Shown: in pieces, positions 36,169-48,439 of the stretch | Numbering within the stretch: the first letter of the stretch is position 1 | Layout of the letters: every line of letters begins with the position of its first letter | Assembly: GCA_000507305.1 (NCBI GenBank) | Contig: DF239650.1 | Span: 62,001-126,000, forward strand | From: Breviolum minutum Mf 1.05b.01 | Taxonomy: Eukaryota; Sar; Dinophyceae; Suessiales; Symbiodiniaceae | DNA: 64,000 bases | Direction: 5' to 3' | The notes under the pieces: model-generated | Told to the model about the DNA's origin: nothing | Seen by the model: only the letters and a program-made list of their open reading frames with translations | The model's database searches: none | Position numbers and translations under genes: made by a program

Positions 36169-37695
36169 ATGCTCTCAAGGATAGTGAGATGCGGGCGTGT
36201 TGGCGGCTTTTGCACACTGGTCAGCCTTGCTGTCGTGTCGGGAGCGGCTGTTCTGATGTTCACAGAAGTTTTCGGGATTTCGGAGACCCATTCAACAAAT
36301 TTGACAACGGATTCTTTGCCAAGCAATCTCGCACACTTTCAAAACAGGAAGGACAAACCGCGACCAGGCAACTCGGCGCAAGTTGTGTACAACGAAAGCG
36401 AGCGGCCAAGGGATAAGACGACGCCTCGACAAGGCAATACCGACGACAATATTACACAAATGGCTGGTTTTGAAACCATTCCGGCAGGGCCATGGGATCC
36501 TCCTATTTTGGATTCATCTGGCATTGAACGAATGTGGCTCGGTCTAAATTTCTCAATCTCTTGCAATTCCACTTGCAGGGCCAATTTGCCCATGTGCAAT
36601 GAGACGGAAGTCCTTCGATGTTATGGCTTCCCCGATTCAGAGTGCAACTGTTCTGAAAAGCTTCTTCCTACCGAACTGAAACATATGAAGCATAATTCAT
36701 TGCCATACGGACCTCATTACGCAGTGCTTTTGGCTGGCCAGACGCGGTCTTTTTATAGCGACTTTATGTTGGACTTTTGGAAGCACTTCTTGGATCGCTT
36801 CAATGACGTGGCGTTGCTGGCTGTTCTCAGCAAGGTTTCAACGCAGAAGGTCAAAGATTCAGGCCTTGCAGAGCTGAAACTGAATACAAAAACGAACGAA
36901 ACCATACGCAAGAGCTTCTTTAAAACTCGAAATCTGGTGGCAAGTGTGATATCACTCAACACCTCATTGTGGAATGTTCTAGTGCTGAATGATGCTTGCC
37001 AGTGGCCAGTGGCAGCCAAAGCAGTTCAAGACCCTGCTTTACGAGCAATGCTGTCACCGCCAAGAAATACAGATCCCAAGGGTTCTGGTGGATGGTCCAA
37101 CGGATATCGAGCAAAAGTGATTGCGTTTGATCTCATGCTGCGTATGGAAGCAAATATCAAGCAAAGGTTTAAACATGTGCTTGTCTTAAGACCAGATGTT
37201 GTGACAGATCTTGGTCAAGATCCTGCATTTTCTGCATCCATGATCAACTCCATGTATTTTTTCAACGATTTAGTCGCTTTTTTTCCACGTCCTTATGCTA
37301 CTTGGTTTTTTACTCACCTTGCAACAGGGAGAACTTTGACGGGACTTGGCCCAGCAAATGACCAAGACGCTTGGGATTCCTTGATAGGTCAACTACACAG
37401 CCAGTATTCTACAGATCATACTCTCCTTTGGCCGATGGCACATGCTGCTTTCCATGGCATTCCATTTTGTGGTGGACACCTGCAAGCAATACCAGCTATC
37501 CCTTGCACACCCAGTGTGAACACAGAAATTTGGATCATGCGGGACCGCTTCAAAGCCAGAGGACAGAACATTTGCATTGACACCCGCCATCGTGAAAGAA
37601 GAAAACAGCTTCAGATCTATTTGACGGCGCTTGGAATGAACAGGTCGTTGTTTGAAAACATTGAAGTGTGCAATGACACGAGAAACAGGAGATAA
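36169..37695 (+). CDS. Intronless type II membrane protein, glycosyltransferase-like
   Basis: A 508-codon ATG-to-TAA frame with no intron. Residues ~12-37 form one membrane anchor (TLVSLAVVSGAAVLMF) after a short basic N-terminus, a type II topology typical of Golgi transferases. A Ser/Thr/Asn-rich stem follows, then a Cys-rich patch (residues ~128-165) and a globular domain that opens with PHYAVLLAGQTRSFYSDF. The segment HVLVLRPDVVTDLG and the later FPRPYATWFFTHLATG resemble algal and protist glycosyltransferase-like proteins. About ten N-glycosylation sequons (NLT, NFS, NST, NET, NCS and others) agree with a secretory protein. I cannot name a substrate. It lies on the same strand between exons of the Sfi1-like gene, and its lack of introns contrasts with every neighbour, suggesting origin by retroposition. 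Confidence 0.8.
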   Translation: MLSRIVRCGRVGGFCTLVSLAVVSGAAVLMFTEVFGISETHSTNLTTDSLPSNLAHFQNRKDKPRPGNSAQVVYNESERPRDKTTPRQGNTDDNITQMAGFETIPAGPWDPPILDSSGIERMWLGLNFSISCNSTCRANLPMCNETEVLRCYGFPDSECNCSEKLLPTELKHMKHNSLPYGPHYAVLLAGQTRSFYSDFMLDFWKHFLDRFNDVALLAVLSKVSTQKVKDSGLAELKLNTKTNETIRKSFFKTRNLVASVISLNTSLWNVLVLNDACQWPVAAKAVQDPALRAMLSPPRNTDPKGSGGWSNGYRAKVIAFDLMLRMEANIKQRFKHVLVLRPDVVTDLGQDPAFSASMINSMYFFNDLVAFFPRPYATWFFTHLATGRTLTGLGPANDQDAWDSLIGQLHSQYSTDHTLLWPMAHAAFHGIPFCGGHLQAIPAIPCTPSVNTEIWIMRDRFKARGQNICIDTRHRERRKQLQIYLTALGMNRSLFENIEVCNDTRNRR

Positions 37696-38039
37696 CAGGA
37701 GCCCTCGATTCAAGGCAAGGCCATCTCGGGCTATCTCGAATCGTGTGCCAGGTGCACCAACATTTCAGAATCTTGAATATAGAATCTTTGAAGATATGGC
37801 AAAATCTGACGCCAACGATGGCATCGTTGCCACAACCTGAATAGCACCCAGAAGAATTGATGTCAAAATAGTGGCTTATGGGCAAACCATGACGGGATTG
37901 TTCAGATTTCGGATCTTTTGTCAAAGTGTTTTAGTGTGAAGGGCAATGGTAAGATACGTCGTTTTTGACACGACTGCCTTAGCGATTGAAAGATATTGAA
38001 AGTCCCAAGGCATGAGATCTTGTTTCCATATCCCATCAG
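37696..38039 (+). other. Intron-like sequence between the intronless ORF and the first recent cassette
   Basis: No coding feature. There is no poly-A tract directly after the stop at 37695. The end of this stretch is the acceptor CATCAG|G of the first exon in the next cassette. Confidence 0.4.
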
Positions 38040-41000
38040 GTACAGAAAAGGAGCAGATCTGCATTACGTTCGAACGCGGTTAGGACGTGCCTGGCAGGCA
38101 GTTGCTGGGTGTTGTTGGGGGACATGACATGACGCATCTTGACTCGACGCTAATGACTCACGATTTGATTTTTTTGATCATTCCTTTGGCTAGGCCTGGC
38201 ATTCGTGGTACCGAAAGAGAGGAAAGGTCCAAGACTCAAGAGCGGCATGGTTTCTTGACAACTGGGCAAATCTAAGTGAATCATGTTGTTTTGAGTGATG
38301 TGATCATGATGACTCTTAGGCAGTGCATGTCGCCCTATGGTTTTCAATTACTGTAGGTAGTAGCGATGCGAAGTGGTGCACAGATGTTGGCATCATGGCG
38401 TTGGCTCCGTGTACATGCCGCCTTTCATCCAGAAAGGCTGGATTGGTTCCGTTTGCATTATTGTCAAGTGAGTCAAGTTGTGAAAGAAGTTTCATCAGAT
38501 TGTGCATGCAGATGTTTTAGGCCTACGGCCAGTTTACCACCGAACGTCCCCTTTGCACCGCGGTGTGCACCCCAGTTTTTTTTGTCTTTGATTTTGGTGG
38601 GGGGTGCACAGGTGTACTCGTCAATCTCAAGATATCAGTGGCAGTTGTGCAGGTGGCACACAGCAGGTGCTGATCTTCTGTTTGGTGTGGCAACCTTCGA
38701 GATCCATCCTCATCACATGAAGGTGATTTGTTATTAAACGTGATACTGTAACACATAGAACTTATCAAATGCTTTGTCAAAGTCTCTGACAACACGTTCA
38801 TGCTGGCGATGCTGTGAATTGGGGATGAGCGGACAACTTAATTGATTATGCTCGCGAGTAGAGGCAGTGAGGGAAGATGTCCTTGGAGTCTTCGTGATTG
38901 CATTGCTGAAGAAGATGATGGACGTTTGGACTCATGAGGCACCGCAATGCACAGGAGAGCAACATGCACACCAAAACACTCGAGGGGATTCAAATGCAAA
39001 TTTGGAGATTTTGTGTTTGAGGTGCGAGAAATCCGTCAGATCTTGCAGCCTGTAAAGCTGCGAGTGAAGCTGAGATGCATGGATTCTTGGAAGGCACATT
39101 TGTCCAGCGCTTCTTACTGCGTTCCTCTGAGTCATTCCTGGTCCGCATTTCCCTTGGAGGGAGCAGCTGCAAGATGTCGGCGTTTGAAGGAGCAGCAGCT
39201 GCATGTGACAAACTCAGTTTATGGCCTGAGAACATGGTTTAGGATGGTTTAGTGGTAATCTTCGGCAAAGCACACTATTTAGACCTATTTAGTGCTGTAG
39301 CTAAATTTAAAGTTGCATCTCTCAGCTATAATTTCTAGTTGTTGAGGCCGCGATTTACTTGGCCAAACTGAGGTCTCAATTCAGAGATGCCGGCAAACAA
39401 AGGTACAAGCATTGCAGCACTGGTCACGCAGGTCTTGAAGATGTCATCAAGTTGTTATTTGATATCATAGATGGTTCCTGAACATCTTGTTTCAAAGATT
39501 AGGAGCTGCAATGTTGCTTGTTTGCTGGTTGTCTCGACCCAATTCGTTTTGTCATGTATTCTTGCACACGTCAGGGGGGGTGAAAGGTTCTTGGTGCTTA
39601 GCATGACAGGTGGTCGCGGTTGGTTCAGCATCAGCAGAACTTGCGTGACTTCGATGTGGCATGCTGGCACAGAAGTTGTCGAAGGCCGCGAAAGCAGTTT
39701 TCCTCCACAACATGAAGGATTGGTTACAGTTTGTACATTTGTACTACAGAAACGGCTCACAATCTTCGTACATGCTGCATGCTTACCTGGTCAATAGATG
39801 TTGTACATTGCAACAGTGCTGAGATAATGTATATTTTGTTCCTACTTCTGGGAAGAATAAGTACGTCTCGTTTTGTTGCTTTGCTTGTCTCCCCTCTTGA
39901 TTTGCAACCACTTTTGTCACAGGGCCATGGATGCCTGGCTGCTGGCAGTGCAATGGGAAGCCTGAAGCTGAATTCATGGTGAGAGTAAACTGCAAGTCTA
40001 GTTGATTTAGTGAATATGATCAGGATGTTTGTTTCTTTTTAGTGTCAGACTATCAAACTATCAATAATCTGCGGCTTTGGATGAGGCTCTTGCTTCAAGG
40101 CTGCACAGAAGTTCTGGTCTTCGGCTTCAGTCTGCTGTTTTTCAGGTGAGGATCTTGAACGCCATGTCTTTGTGTGTCACGACCCACGACATGAGATCTT
40201 CATGCATTCTTGGGTCATCCCATCGTCCGCTCAGAATCTTGGTATGGGAGGGTGTGGAAGCTTTCATTCCAAATACATTGAAGTCATTTGAAATCCTATT
40301 GAATAGTTTCGGTTGCATGCAACATCTTGCTTCAGGTTTGGGTGGCCCAGTGGCATGAAGACAGAAAGGCGAATTGACACATGCACAAGTCACAAGTCTT
40401 TCTTTTGGAAAATCTTGCATCGCTCGTATTCAGTTCATGATGCAGGAATCAGTCCTGCTTCGGCTCTCAGAACTATTTCTGAGAAAGCAAGGAGCAAATG
40501 TATTGACATGTGTGATCTTGTCATATATGTTCAGACTCAGAGAATATATTACTTGTCATAATAATATATACATTGGATTAGATCATGAAATGATGATGAT
40601 TGGATACTCATGACTCATAGGGTTGCTCACAGATTTGTATCAAAAACCAAGCATTTCATGCAACGCTGTGACGTCATAGTGACATAGAGGCGTCTAGCAT
40701 CCACTTTGCCTTTTGTTTTTGGTTTCACCAAAGCTGAAAAAATGCAACCGCGCAACGTCTAGTTAGCATGCTGGATTTATGGTTTGGTTGGACAGTCCGC
40801 ACCATACTTGAGGACTCAAGGGTGGCATGAAAGCTTTGAGCTTGAATGTTTGGACCTGAATGACCTGACGTGAAAGAAAATGTTGCAGCCTTGCAACCGT
40901 GTGTATCACCGAGATGTGCATGGGCGCATTGAACATTGGAATAACAGATGTTGAACGATGGCATTTCCATGCATTTCTTCTTTTGATTTCGAGGTCCTTC

Positions 41001-41192
41001 TCTTGGCACGGAAGCGAGCTCTCGCAAAGGCAGAATGATGCACAACATAAACTTCTTGATGGAAATGTCCCAGTCTTATTCTTGAGCAGTCTGCACATGC
41101 TGGATCTTATATAATTACCAGACCATTTTGGATCTCTTGATCGCCAGGCGCACACTTCTATCCTGCAAGCACACCACAGATTACTAGAGGCA
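38040..41192. repeat. Segmental tandem repeat unit R1
   Basis: First full copy of the duplicated cassette. Identity with R2 is highest at 39150-39440 and 39780-41192 and covers introns as well as exons. It ends sharply at ...AGAGGCACT (41192; R2 counterpart 45419). Confidence 0.85.
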
Positions 41193-41330
41193 CTGACAAA
41201 TGTTTGCAAGTGACTTGGACTTTGCTTCCATTTTCTGATCACAGCAGGTTTGCTGGTCGGTCTTGACGAAATACTCGGAGCAGAGAAGATTGATGAAGCT
41301 GTGCCCCGCCAATTTCTGCTGATTTCTGGG
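38040..41330 (+). CDS. Sfi1-like repeat protein, exon cassette R1 (complete)
   Basis: About 14 small exons, each one or two Trp-helix repeats. a 38040-38103 (LHYVRTRLGRAWQAV); b 38194-38265 (AWHSWYRKRGK, AAWFLDNW); c 38357-38467 (AQMLASWRWLRVHAAFHPER); d ~38630-38720 (LCRWHTAGADLLFG); e 38864-38938 (ALLKKMMDVWTHE); f 39022-~39104 (KLRVKLRCMDSWKAHL); g ~39160-39215 (AARCRRLKEQQLHVT); h ~39348-39430 (YLAKLRSQFRDAGKQRYKHC); i ~39610-39715 (LVQHQQNLRDFDVACWHRSC); j ~39925-39960 (AMDAWLLAVQWE); k ~40075-40145 (ASRLHRSSGLRLQSAVFQ); l ~40336-40375 (VWVAQWHEDRK); m ~40960-41080, uncertain (FSWHGSELSQRQNDAQHKLL); n ~41249-41310 (CWSVLTKYSEQRRLMKLCP). Introns a/b, b/c and c (GTGAGT) keep phase 0. Most acceptors are AG|G and several donors are GC. 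Confidence 0.65.
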
Positions 41331-41439
41331 GTGATCTGGGGTGTTTCTTGTAAAGATACAACATCTGAATTATAGCACATTTCTCTTTTGTGCTTTTCCC
41401 ATGTTCATCACAAAATCTAACTTGCACAGATCTGTACAG

Positions 41440-42180
41440 CGCTGTGCATGATGCTCTGGTTGCAAGGGCGAAGTCGTCTAGCAGTGCATAGATTCTGTTG
41501 TCAGCCTATCATTTATTCTGCCTCATGCCACTATTGTCTGGTCACCTGCTAAAACTGAAATGTTTCGACAGCCCCAGCCTCAGAAACATATCCAAGAATG
41601 GCGACCTGGTTGATGTCTGATGTCTGGTTCGTGAAGCCGACATCACGATGCTTCTAGAATCTGTTCAAAGTCAAGCATTCCTTTGGCAATAGTTCAGAAC
41701 CTGTCGCCCCGCAATCCTTTTGGTCCATGACAACATGATGTCATGATCTATTTCCAGAGCACCAAGGAAGAACATAGGAACTTTATTTACAAATACTTAC
41801 AGTAGATACAATATTTAATCGGCCTACAGTACCCTTGTATCTCACTGAGCCATAAGTCACATTCCCACGTGCAATTAGTCGTTCCTTGAATTCAAAGCTT
41901 GATTCCAGGAGTCAGAACCCAGGCGCTGCGCCTAAAAACATCCCGTCAGCTCAAGCAACGCCCCACATGCGAAATGTGTAACAAAAGACCTGCCATAGGC
42001 AGCAAACGCCATTAACTTTGAACTACTGGTGAGTTCATAACACCAAAGCCATTGCAGATTCCGACACTGCAAACAGCTTCACGGAACGTGTCCAAAGCGG
42101 ACGAGTTCCAAGGACTCCAGAAACGAAATTAAAACGAGGGGATCCTCCATCCTCCTGACAAAGAATAAAGCACTCTTTGT
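41440..42180. other. Unique spacer between R1 and R2
   Basis: There is no similarity to the equivalent place in R2 (45660-46280) and no coding frame with a recognisable motif. I read it as intron sequence of the Sfi1-like gene. Confidence 0.4.
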
Positions 42181-42190
42181 CCATCACCAG

Positions 42191-45100
42191 GTACAGAAAA
42201 GGAGCAGACCTGCATTACGTTCGAACACGTTTGGGGCGTGCCTGGCAGGCAGTTGCTGGGTGTTGTTTGGGGTTGACTTGACATGACTTGATGCATCTTG
42301 ATGCTAATGACTCCTAACTTGGTTTTTTGGACCATTCCTTTGGCTAGGCCTGGCATTCGTGGTACCGGAAGAGAGGAAAGGTCCAAGACTCAAGCGCGGC
42401 ATGGTTTCGTGACAACTGGGCAAGTCTAAGTGAATCATGTTGTTTTGAGTGACGTGATCATGATGACTCTTTTACGCAGTGCATGTCGCCCTGTGGTTTC
42501 CAATTAGGTAGTAGCGATGCGAAGTGGTGCGCAGATGTTGGCATCATGGCGTTGGCTCCGTGTTCATGCCGCCTTTCATCCAGAAAGGCTGCATTGGTTC
42601 CGTTTGCATTATTGTCAAGTGAGTCAAGTTGTGAAAGAAGTTTCATCAGATTGTGCATGCAGATGTTTTAGGCCTATGGCCAGTTTACCCGCGAACATGC
42701 CCCTTGCACCGCGGTGTGCACCCCAGTTTTTTTGTCTTTGGTTTTGGTGGGGGGTGTACAGGTGTGCTCGTCAATATATCAAGATATGAGTGGCAGTTGT
42801 GCAGGTGGCACGCAGCCGGTGCCGATCTTCTGTTTGGGGTGGCAACCTTCGAGATCCATCCACATCACATGAAGGTGTGACCTGATTTATGCTTCACCAC
42901 AAGTACTACTCTAGTAGCTAGTAATTTTCAGTGGCTGTTGGAGAAGCAAAGGCTCTGCGGCAAGAGACTCTCGCCCTCTTCGTAAGCGCCCTGCTGAAGA
43001 AGATGATGGAAGCCTGGAGACGACAGGCATGGTGCTCTTATTGAACATTTTCTTGCGCTGACAGTACATGACACGCATGACTTGACAGTAGTCCTTCTGC
43101 CTTCAGTTGTTGGACGTGTTTGAATGCTGCAGAGGCATGTGAAATGCAGGAGGTCTTCCAACAGCCAAAGCTGCGAATGAAGATGAGCGTTGTAGATGCT
43201 TGGAAGGCCTTCTTCCTAGCCACAAACCTTTTTCAGCTAGGTTGGCATGTTTGAGCAACCAGAGTACTCACATTATTGCTTTCGACTGTAAGCTTAAGCA
43301 CAGTGTCTCCATATTCCACTGTAATTTTTCAAAGCGGTCAGTCGCGATCCGTCGCTATGTCCCTTGGAGGGAGCAGCTGCAAGATGTCGGCGTTTGAAGG
43401 AGCAGCAGCTGCATGTGACAAACTCAGTTTATGGCCTGAGAACATGGTTTAGGATGGTTTAGTGGTAATCTTCGGCAAAGCACACTATTTAGACCTATTT
43501 AGTGCTGTAGCTAAATTTAAAGTTGCATCTCTCAGCTATAATTTCTAGTTGTTGAGGCCGCGATTTACTTGGCCAAACTGAGGTCTCAATTCAGAGATGC
43601 CGGCAAACAAAGGTACAAGCATTGCATCACTGGTCACGCAGGTCTTGAAGATGTCAGCGAGTCGTTTTTGGAGATTTCTTTGATGATTCATCAACAGCAT
43701 GTTTCAAAGATTAGGAGCTGCAATGTTGTTTATTTGCTGGTTGTCTCGATTCAGTTTGGGTTTGTCATGTGTGCTTGCATACTTCAGGGAAGTGGACAGT
43801 TCTTGGTGCTTAGCATGTCAGGTGGTTGCGGTTGGTTCAGCATCAGCAGAACTTGAGTGACTTCGCTGTGGCAAGCTGGCACAGAAGTTGTAGAAGGCCG
43901 CAAAAGCAGTTTTTTCAACACAAAACATCACGGTAAACCAGTAAACCCTCCACAACATGAATGATTGGTTGCAGTTTGTACATTTGTACTACAGAAAAGG
44001 CAATTTTCGTACATGCTGCATGCTTACCCGGTCAATCGATGTTGTACATTGCGACAGTGCTGAGATAATGTATATTTTGTTCCTACTTCTGGGAAGGATA
44101 AGTACGTCTCGTTTTGTTGCTTTGCTTGTCTCCCCTCTTGATTTGCAACCACTTTTGTCACAGGGCCATGGATGCCTGGCTGCTGGCAGTGCAATGGGAA
44201 GCCTGAAGCTGAATTCATGGTGAGAGTAAACTGCAAGTCTAGTTGATTTAGTGAATATGATCAGGATGTTTGTTTCTTTTTAGTGTCAGACTATCAAACT
44301 ATCAATAATCTGCGGCTTTGGATGAGGCTCTTGCTTCAAGGCTGCACAGAAGTTCTAGTCTTCGGCTTCAGTCTGCTGTTTTTCAGGTGAGGATCTTGAA
44401 CGCCATGTCTTTGTGTGTCATGACCCACGACATGAGATCATGCAGTCTGCATTCTTGAGTCCTTGTCCCATCATCCCATCATCCGCTCAGACTCTTCGTG
44501 TCAAATAGATTTGAAATTAGATATTGAATAGTTTTGGTTACATGCAACATCTTGCTTCAGGTTTGGGTGGCCCAGTGGCATGAAGACAGAAAGGCGAATT
44601 GACACATGCACAAGTCACAAGTCTTTCTTTTGGAACTTCTTGCATTGCTCATATTCAGTTCATGATGCAGGAATCAGTCCTGCTTCGGCTCTCAGAACTA
44701 TTTCTGAGAAAGCAAGGAGCAAATGTATTGACATGTGTGATCTTGTCATATATGTTCAGACTCAGAGAATATATTACTTGTCATAATAATATATACATTG
44801 GATTAGATCATGAAATGATGATGATTGGATACTCATGACTCATAGGGTTGCTCACAGATTTGTATCAAAAACCAAGCATTTCATGCAACGCTGTGACGTC
44901 ATAGTGACATAGAGGCGTCTAGCATCCACTTTGCCTTTTGTTTTTGGTTTCACCAAAGCTGAAAAAATGCAACCGCGCAACGTCTAGTTAGCATGCTGGA
45001 TTTATGGTTTGGTTGGACAGTCCGCACCATACTTGAGGACTCAAGGGTGGCATGAAAGCTTTGAGCTTGAATGTTTGGACCTGAATGACCTGACGTGAAA

Positions 45101-45419
45101 GAAAATGTTGCAGCCTTGCAACCGTGTGTATCACCGAGATGTGCATGGGCGCATTGAACATTGGAATAACAGATGTTGAACGATGGCATTTCCATGCATT
45201 TCTTCTTTTGATTTCGAGGTCCTTCTCTTGGCACGGAAGCGAGCTCTCGCAAAGGCAGAATGATGCACAACATAAGCTTCTTGAAGGAAATGTCTCAGTC
45301 TTGTTCTTGAGCAGTCTGCACGAGCTGGATCTTATATAATTTCCAGACCATTTTGGATCTCTTGATCGCCAGGCGCACACTTCTATCCTGCAAGCACACC
45401 ACAGATTACTAGAGGCACT
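42191..45419. repeat. Segmental tandem repeat unit R2
   Basis: Second copy, offset 4151 bases from R1 at exon a. A stretch at about 42880-43330 does not match R1, and a short segment near 44430-44520 is rearranged relative to 40195-40290. The rest is close to identical. Confidence 0.85.
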
Positions 45420-45457
45420 ACGCTTTCTGCTATGGAAATCAAATCAGATCACGAGTG

Positions 45458-45490
<33 letters not shown>

Positions 45491-45655
45491 CTCGGGTTCA
45501 CCCGAGAAGACGCAAATACAATGGAATACCTGCAGGTGAGAACTTACAGAGGTGTATGCAGGTCCCTTTGTTCGTCCGTTCAGGTGTGTTGGACTGGTAT
45601 ATGGAGATACTCAGAACGGCGGAGGCTGACAAAGTTGTGCCCTCCACATGCAAGA
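42191..45655 (+). CDS. Sfi1-like repeat protein, exon cassette R2 (complete)
   Basis: A second copy of exons a-n with the same order. From about 43335 to 43640 and from 44040 to 45419 exons and introns are nearly identical to R1. Exons c and d differ from R1 by a few bases (LHWFR for LDWFR). Exon i reads LVQHQQNLSDFAVASWHRSC; a TGA closes the alternative frame of this exon here, which supports the Sfi1-like frame. Exons e and f (~42940-43020, 43135-43210: ALLKKMMEAWRRQ, AKLRMKMSVVDAWKAFF) are more diverged and their flanks do not match R1, so the cassette is a mosaic. The final exon n reads CWTGIWRYSERRRLTKLCP. A 35-base (TG)n run precedes it. Confidence 0.62.
45448..45490. repeat. (TG)n microsatellite
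   Basis: An almost uninterrupted GTGTGT run of about 38 bases (45455-45490) in the intron before exon n of cassette R2. It lies just beyond the point (45419) where identity with R1 ends. Confidence 0.85.
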
Positions 45656-45689
45656 AACCCATGGACTAGAGACACATAGAAGCCGTTTG

Positions 45690-46280
45690 CTGAATCAAAT
45701 GCATACATGTAGAAAATAAGTGCATGCAATGAGCTATACTTGCTGTTGTTTTGGTGCTGTTTGGGTGTCCTGGTTTTGTTGGGGGAGTCAGAAAATCATG
45801 AAGACGAGCCGTGCAGCTGCCAAAAGAACAGCTAGCGGGCACGAAGCCGTCGAACCACAGCAAGAGTCATTTTTTACAACTTGTCATCGTATTATTTCTG
45901 TTTTGATATTACAACATGTTATTGTGTGCTAAGATATAGACTACATGTTTACCCCAAGATAATTTTATGCAAATATTTTTCAATTATTGAATCACAGCCT
46001 TAAAACCCACACCCTTAAAAAGCTAAAATATCTACAGGATGCGTATTTATTTAAATCGATCCATCACTTGATGCTGAATAAATTAGGGTAGGGTCGTATT
46101 TGATGTGTTTGAGGTCTCATTTCCAAGGTTTGCAAAACAAGAAAACCAACCAATTGTTGAGGAACCCAGAGGTGCTTGTTCGCCTTAAATTTTTGACGGC
46201 AAACGCTTGACCAACAGAGCAGCTCCAAAAGCTGGGATTATTTTGCCGCAAAGTTGCCAGGGCGATCGATTTATGTTTTC
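45690..46280. other. Unique spacer between R2 and R3
   Basis: No recognisable exon. A short frame at 45720-45932 is open without a motif. Probably an intron of the Sfi1-like gene. Confidence 0.4.
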
Positions 46281-46288
46281 CTCGCTAG

Positions 46289-48030
46289 GTACAGAAAAGG
46301 AGCAGACCTGCATTTCGTTCGAACACGTTTGGGGCGTGCCTTGCAGGCAGTCTCTGGGTGTTGTTTGGGGTTGACTTGACATGACTTGATGCATCTTGAT
46401 GCTAATGACTCCTGACTTGATTTTTTGGACCATTCCTTTGGCTAGGCCTGGCATTCGTGGTACCGGAAGAGAGGAAAGGTCCAAGACTCAAGGGCGGCAT
46501 GGTTTCGTGACAACTGGGCAAGTCTAAGTGAATCATGTTGTTTTGAGTGACGTGATCATGATGACTCTTTTACGCAGTGCATGTCGCCCTGTGGTTTCCA
46601 ATTAGGTAGTAGCGATGCGAAGCGGTGCGCAGATGTTGGCATCATGGCGTTGGCTCCGTGTTCATGCCGCCTTTCATCCAGAAAGGCTGCATTGGTTCCG
46701 TTTGCATTATTGTCAAGTGAGTCAAGTTGTGAAAGAAGTTTCATCAGATTGTGCATGCAGATGTTTTAGGCCTATGGCCAGTTTACCCGCGAACGTGCCC
46801 CTTGCACCGCGGTGTGCACCCCAGTTTTTTTGTCTTTGGTTTTGGTGGGGGGTGTACAGGTGTGCTCGTCAATATATCAAGATATGAGTGGCAGTTGTGC
46901 AGGTGGCACGCAGCCGGTGCTGATCTTCTGTTTGGTGCGGCAACCTTCGAGATCCATCCACATCACATGAAGGTTCCTGAGTCCGTGAGTGGAGTTTGCT
47001 CACAATCGTTCCTTCAGACAATCCAGTCGTTCTCTTCGATTTTACTCCAAGAGGCTGTGAAGGAAGATGTCCTCTCAGTGTTTGTGAGCGCGCTGCTCAA
47101 GAAGATGATGGAAGCCTGGATGCGACAGGCATGATATTCATAGATTTATATAATAGATTGATTTAAATTGACTCATTTTGATGTTGTTGTGGTGGTGGGA
47201 TGACCATGTCATTTGTCAACATGGTGCGGAGGCACGTGAAATGCAGGAGGTCTTCCAACAAGCAAAGCTGCGAATGAAGACGAGATTTGTAGATGCTTGG
47301 AAGGCCTGTTCTTAGCCCGATTTGTTTTTCAGCTTTGTTGGCATGCTTGAGCAACCAGAGTCCTCGCATTCCCGCTTTTGACTCTGAGCCAAAACACATT
47401 CCACATGTGGATGTTCAAAGCATTCAGTCGGGATTCGTCGCCATGTCCCTTGGAGGGAGCAGCTGCAAGATGTCGGCGATTGAGGGAGCAGCAACAGCAT
47501 GTGATAAACTCAATGGATGGCCTGAGAACATGGTTTCTCATAGTGGTAATCTTCGGCAAAGCACACTATTTAGACCTATTTAGTGCTGTAGCTATATTTA
47601 AAGTTGCATCTCTCAGCTATAATTTCTAGTTGTTGAGGCCGCGATTTACTTGGCCAAACTGAGGTCTCAATTCAGAGATGCCGGCAAACAAAGGTACAAG
47701 CATTGCATCACTGGTCACGCAGGTCTTGAAGATGTCAGCGAGTCGTTTTTGGAGATTTCTTTGATGATTCATCAACAGCGTGTTTCAAAGATTAGGAGCT
47801 GCAATGTTGTTTATTTGCTGGTTGTCTCGATTCAGTTTGGGTTTGTCATGTGTGCTTGCACACGTCAGGGGGGTGAAAGGTTCTTGGTGCTTAGCATGAC
47901 AGGTGGTCGCGAATGGTTCAGCATCAGCAGAACTTGCGTGACTTCGATGTGGCATGTTGGCACAGAAGTTGTAGAAGGCTCCGAATGCATTTCTTTAAGC
48001 ACAAAGCATCATGGTAAACCCTCCACAACA
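46289..48030. repeat. Segmental tandem repeat unit R3
   Basis: Third copy, offset 4098 bases from R2 at exon a. It matches R2 in exons a-d and h-i. The e-g part (47050-47520) instead matches R4 (50867-51320). Confidence 0.85.
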
Positions 48031-48230
48031 TGAAGGATTGATTCCAGTTTGTACATTTGTACCATAGTATACTTTAGTAATTATAGGACCTGAAATCTTC
48101 GATGTTCAATTGTCAGGATGTGAATTCTGAAAGTGTTTGTAGAGGAATGTTTCAGAAAGCATTTTCGATTTGCGATTCGAATTCAAGGGCCATGGATGCC
48201 TGGCTGTTGGCAGTGCGATGGGAGGTTCGA
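46289..48230 (+). CDS. Sfi1-like repeat protein, exon cassette R3 (exons a-j)
   Basis: The third copy begins with exon a (YRKGADLHF..GRALQAVSG type) at 46289, 4098 bases after R2. It carries b, c (AQMLASWRWLRVHAAFHPER), d (RWHAAGADLLFGAATFEIHP), e (ALLKKMMEAWMRQ at ~47052-47129), f (KLRMKTRFVDAWKA, ~47230-47318), g (AARCRRLREQQQHV), h, i (MVQHQQNLRDFDVACWHRSC) and j (AMDAWLLAVRWE, ~48190-48226). The h-i block is again almost identical to R1 and R2. After about 48030 the sequence departs from R1/R2 and continues with diverged exons. Confidence 0.62.
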
Positions 48231-48439
48231 AGCTTAGATAAGCTTAGATCAGGCCATACCCAAGCTGACTAATCTAGAATGCTAGTCAGCTTGTACTTCC
48301 TGTCAACTTTCAAGGATATATTATGACGTATTACTTGATTCTATTGATCTCCTAGTGTTTTTCACATTCTTGAATTTGTGTACATTTTTCATATTTAGTT
48401 TCAGATTCATCGGATATTTCATGAGATTTATTCCCAGTG

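Noticed and set aside
39579..39797. Alternative frame of exon i (LVLSMTGGRGW...)
   Set aside because: In R2 the same frame is closed by TGA while the Sfi1-like frame (LVQHQQNL..) stays open in all four copies.
40763..41380. 205-codon ORF on the - strand within cassette R1
   Set aside because: It is antisense to exons m and n of the Sfi1-like cassette and is broken in R2 (44988-45380), as expected of a shadow frame.
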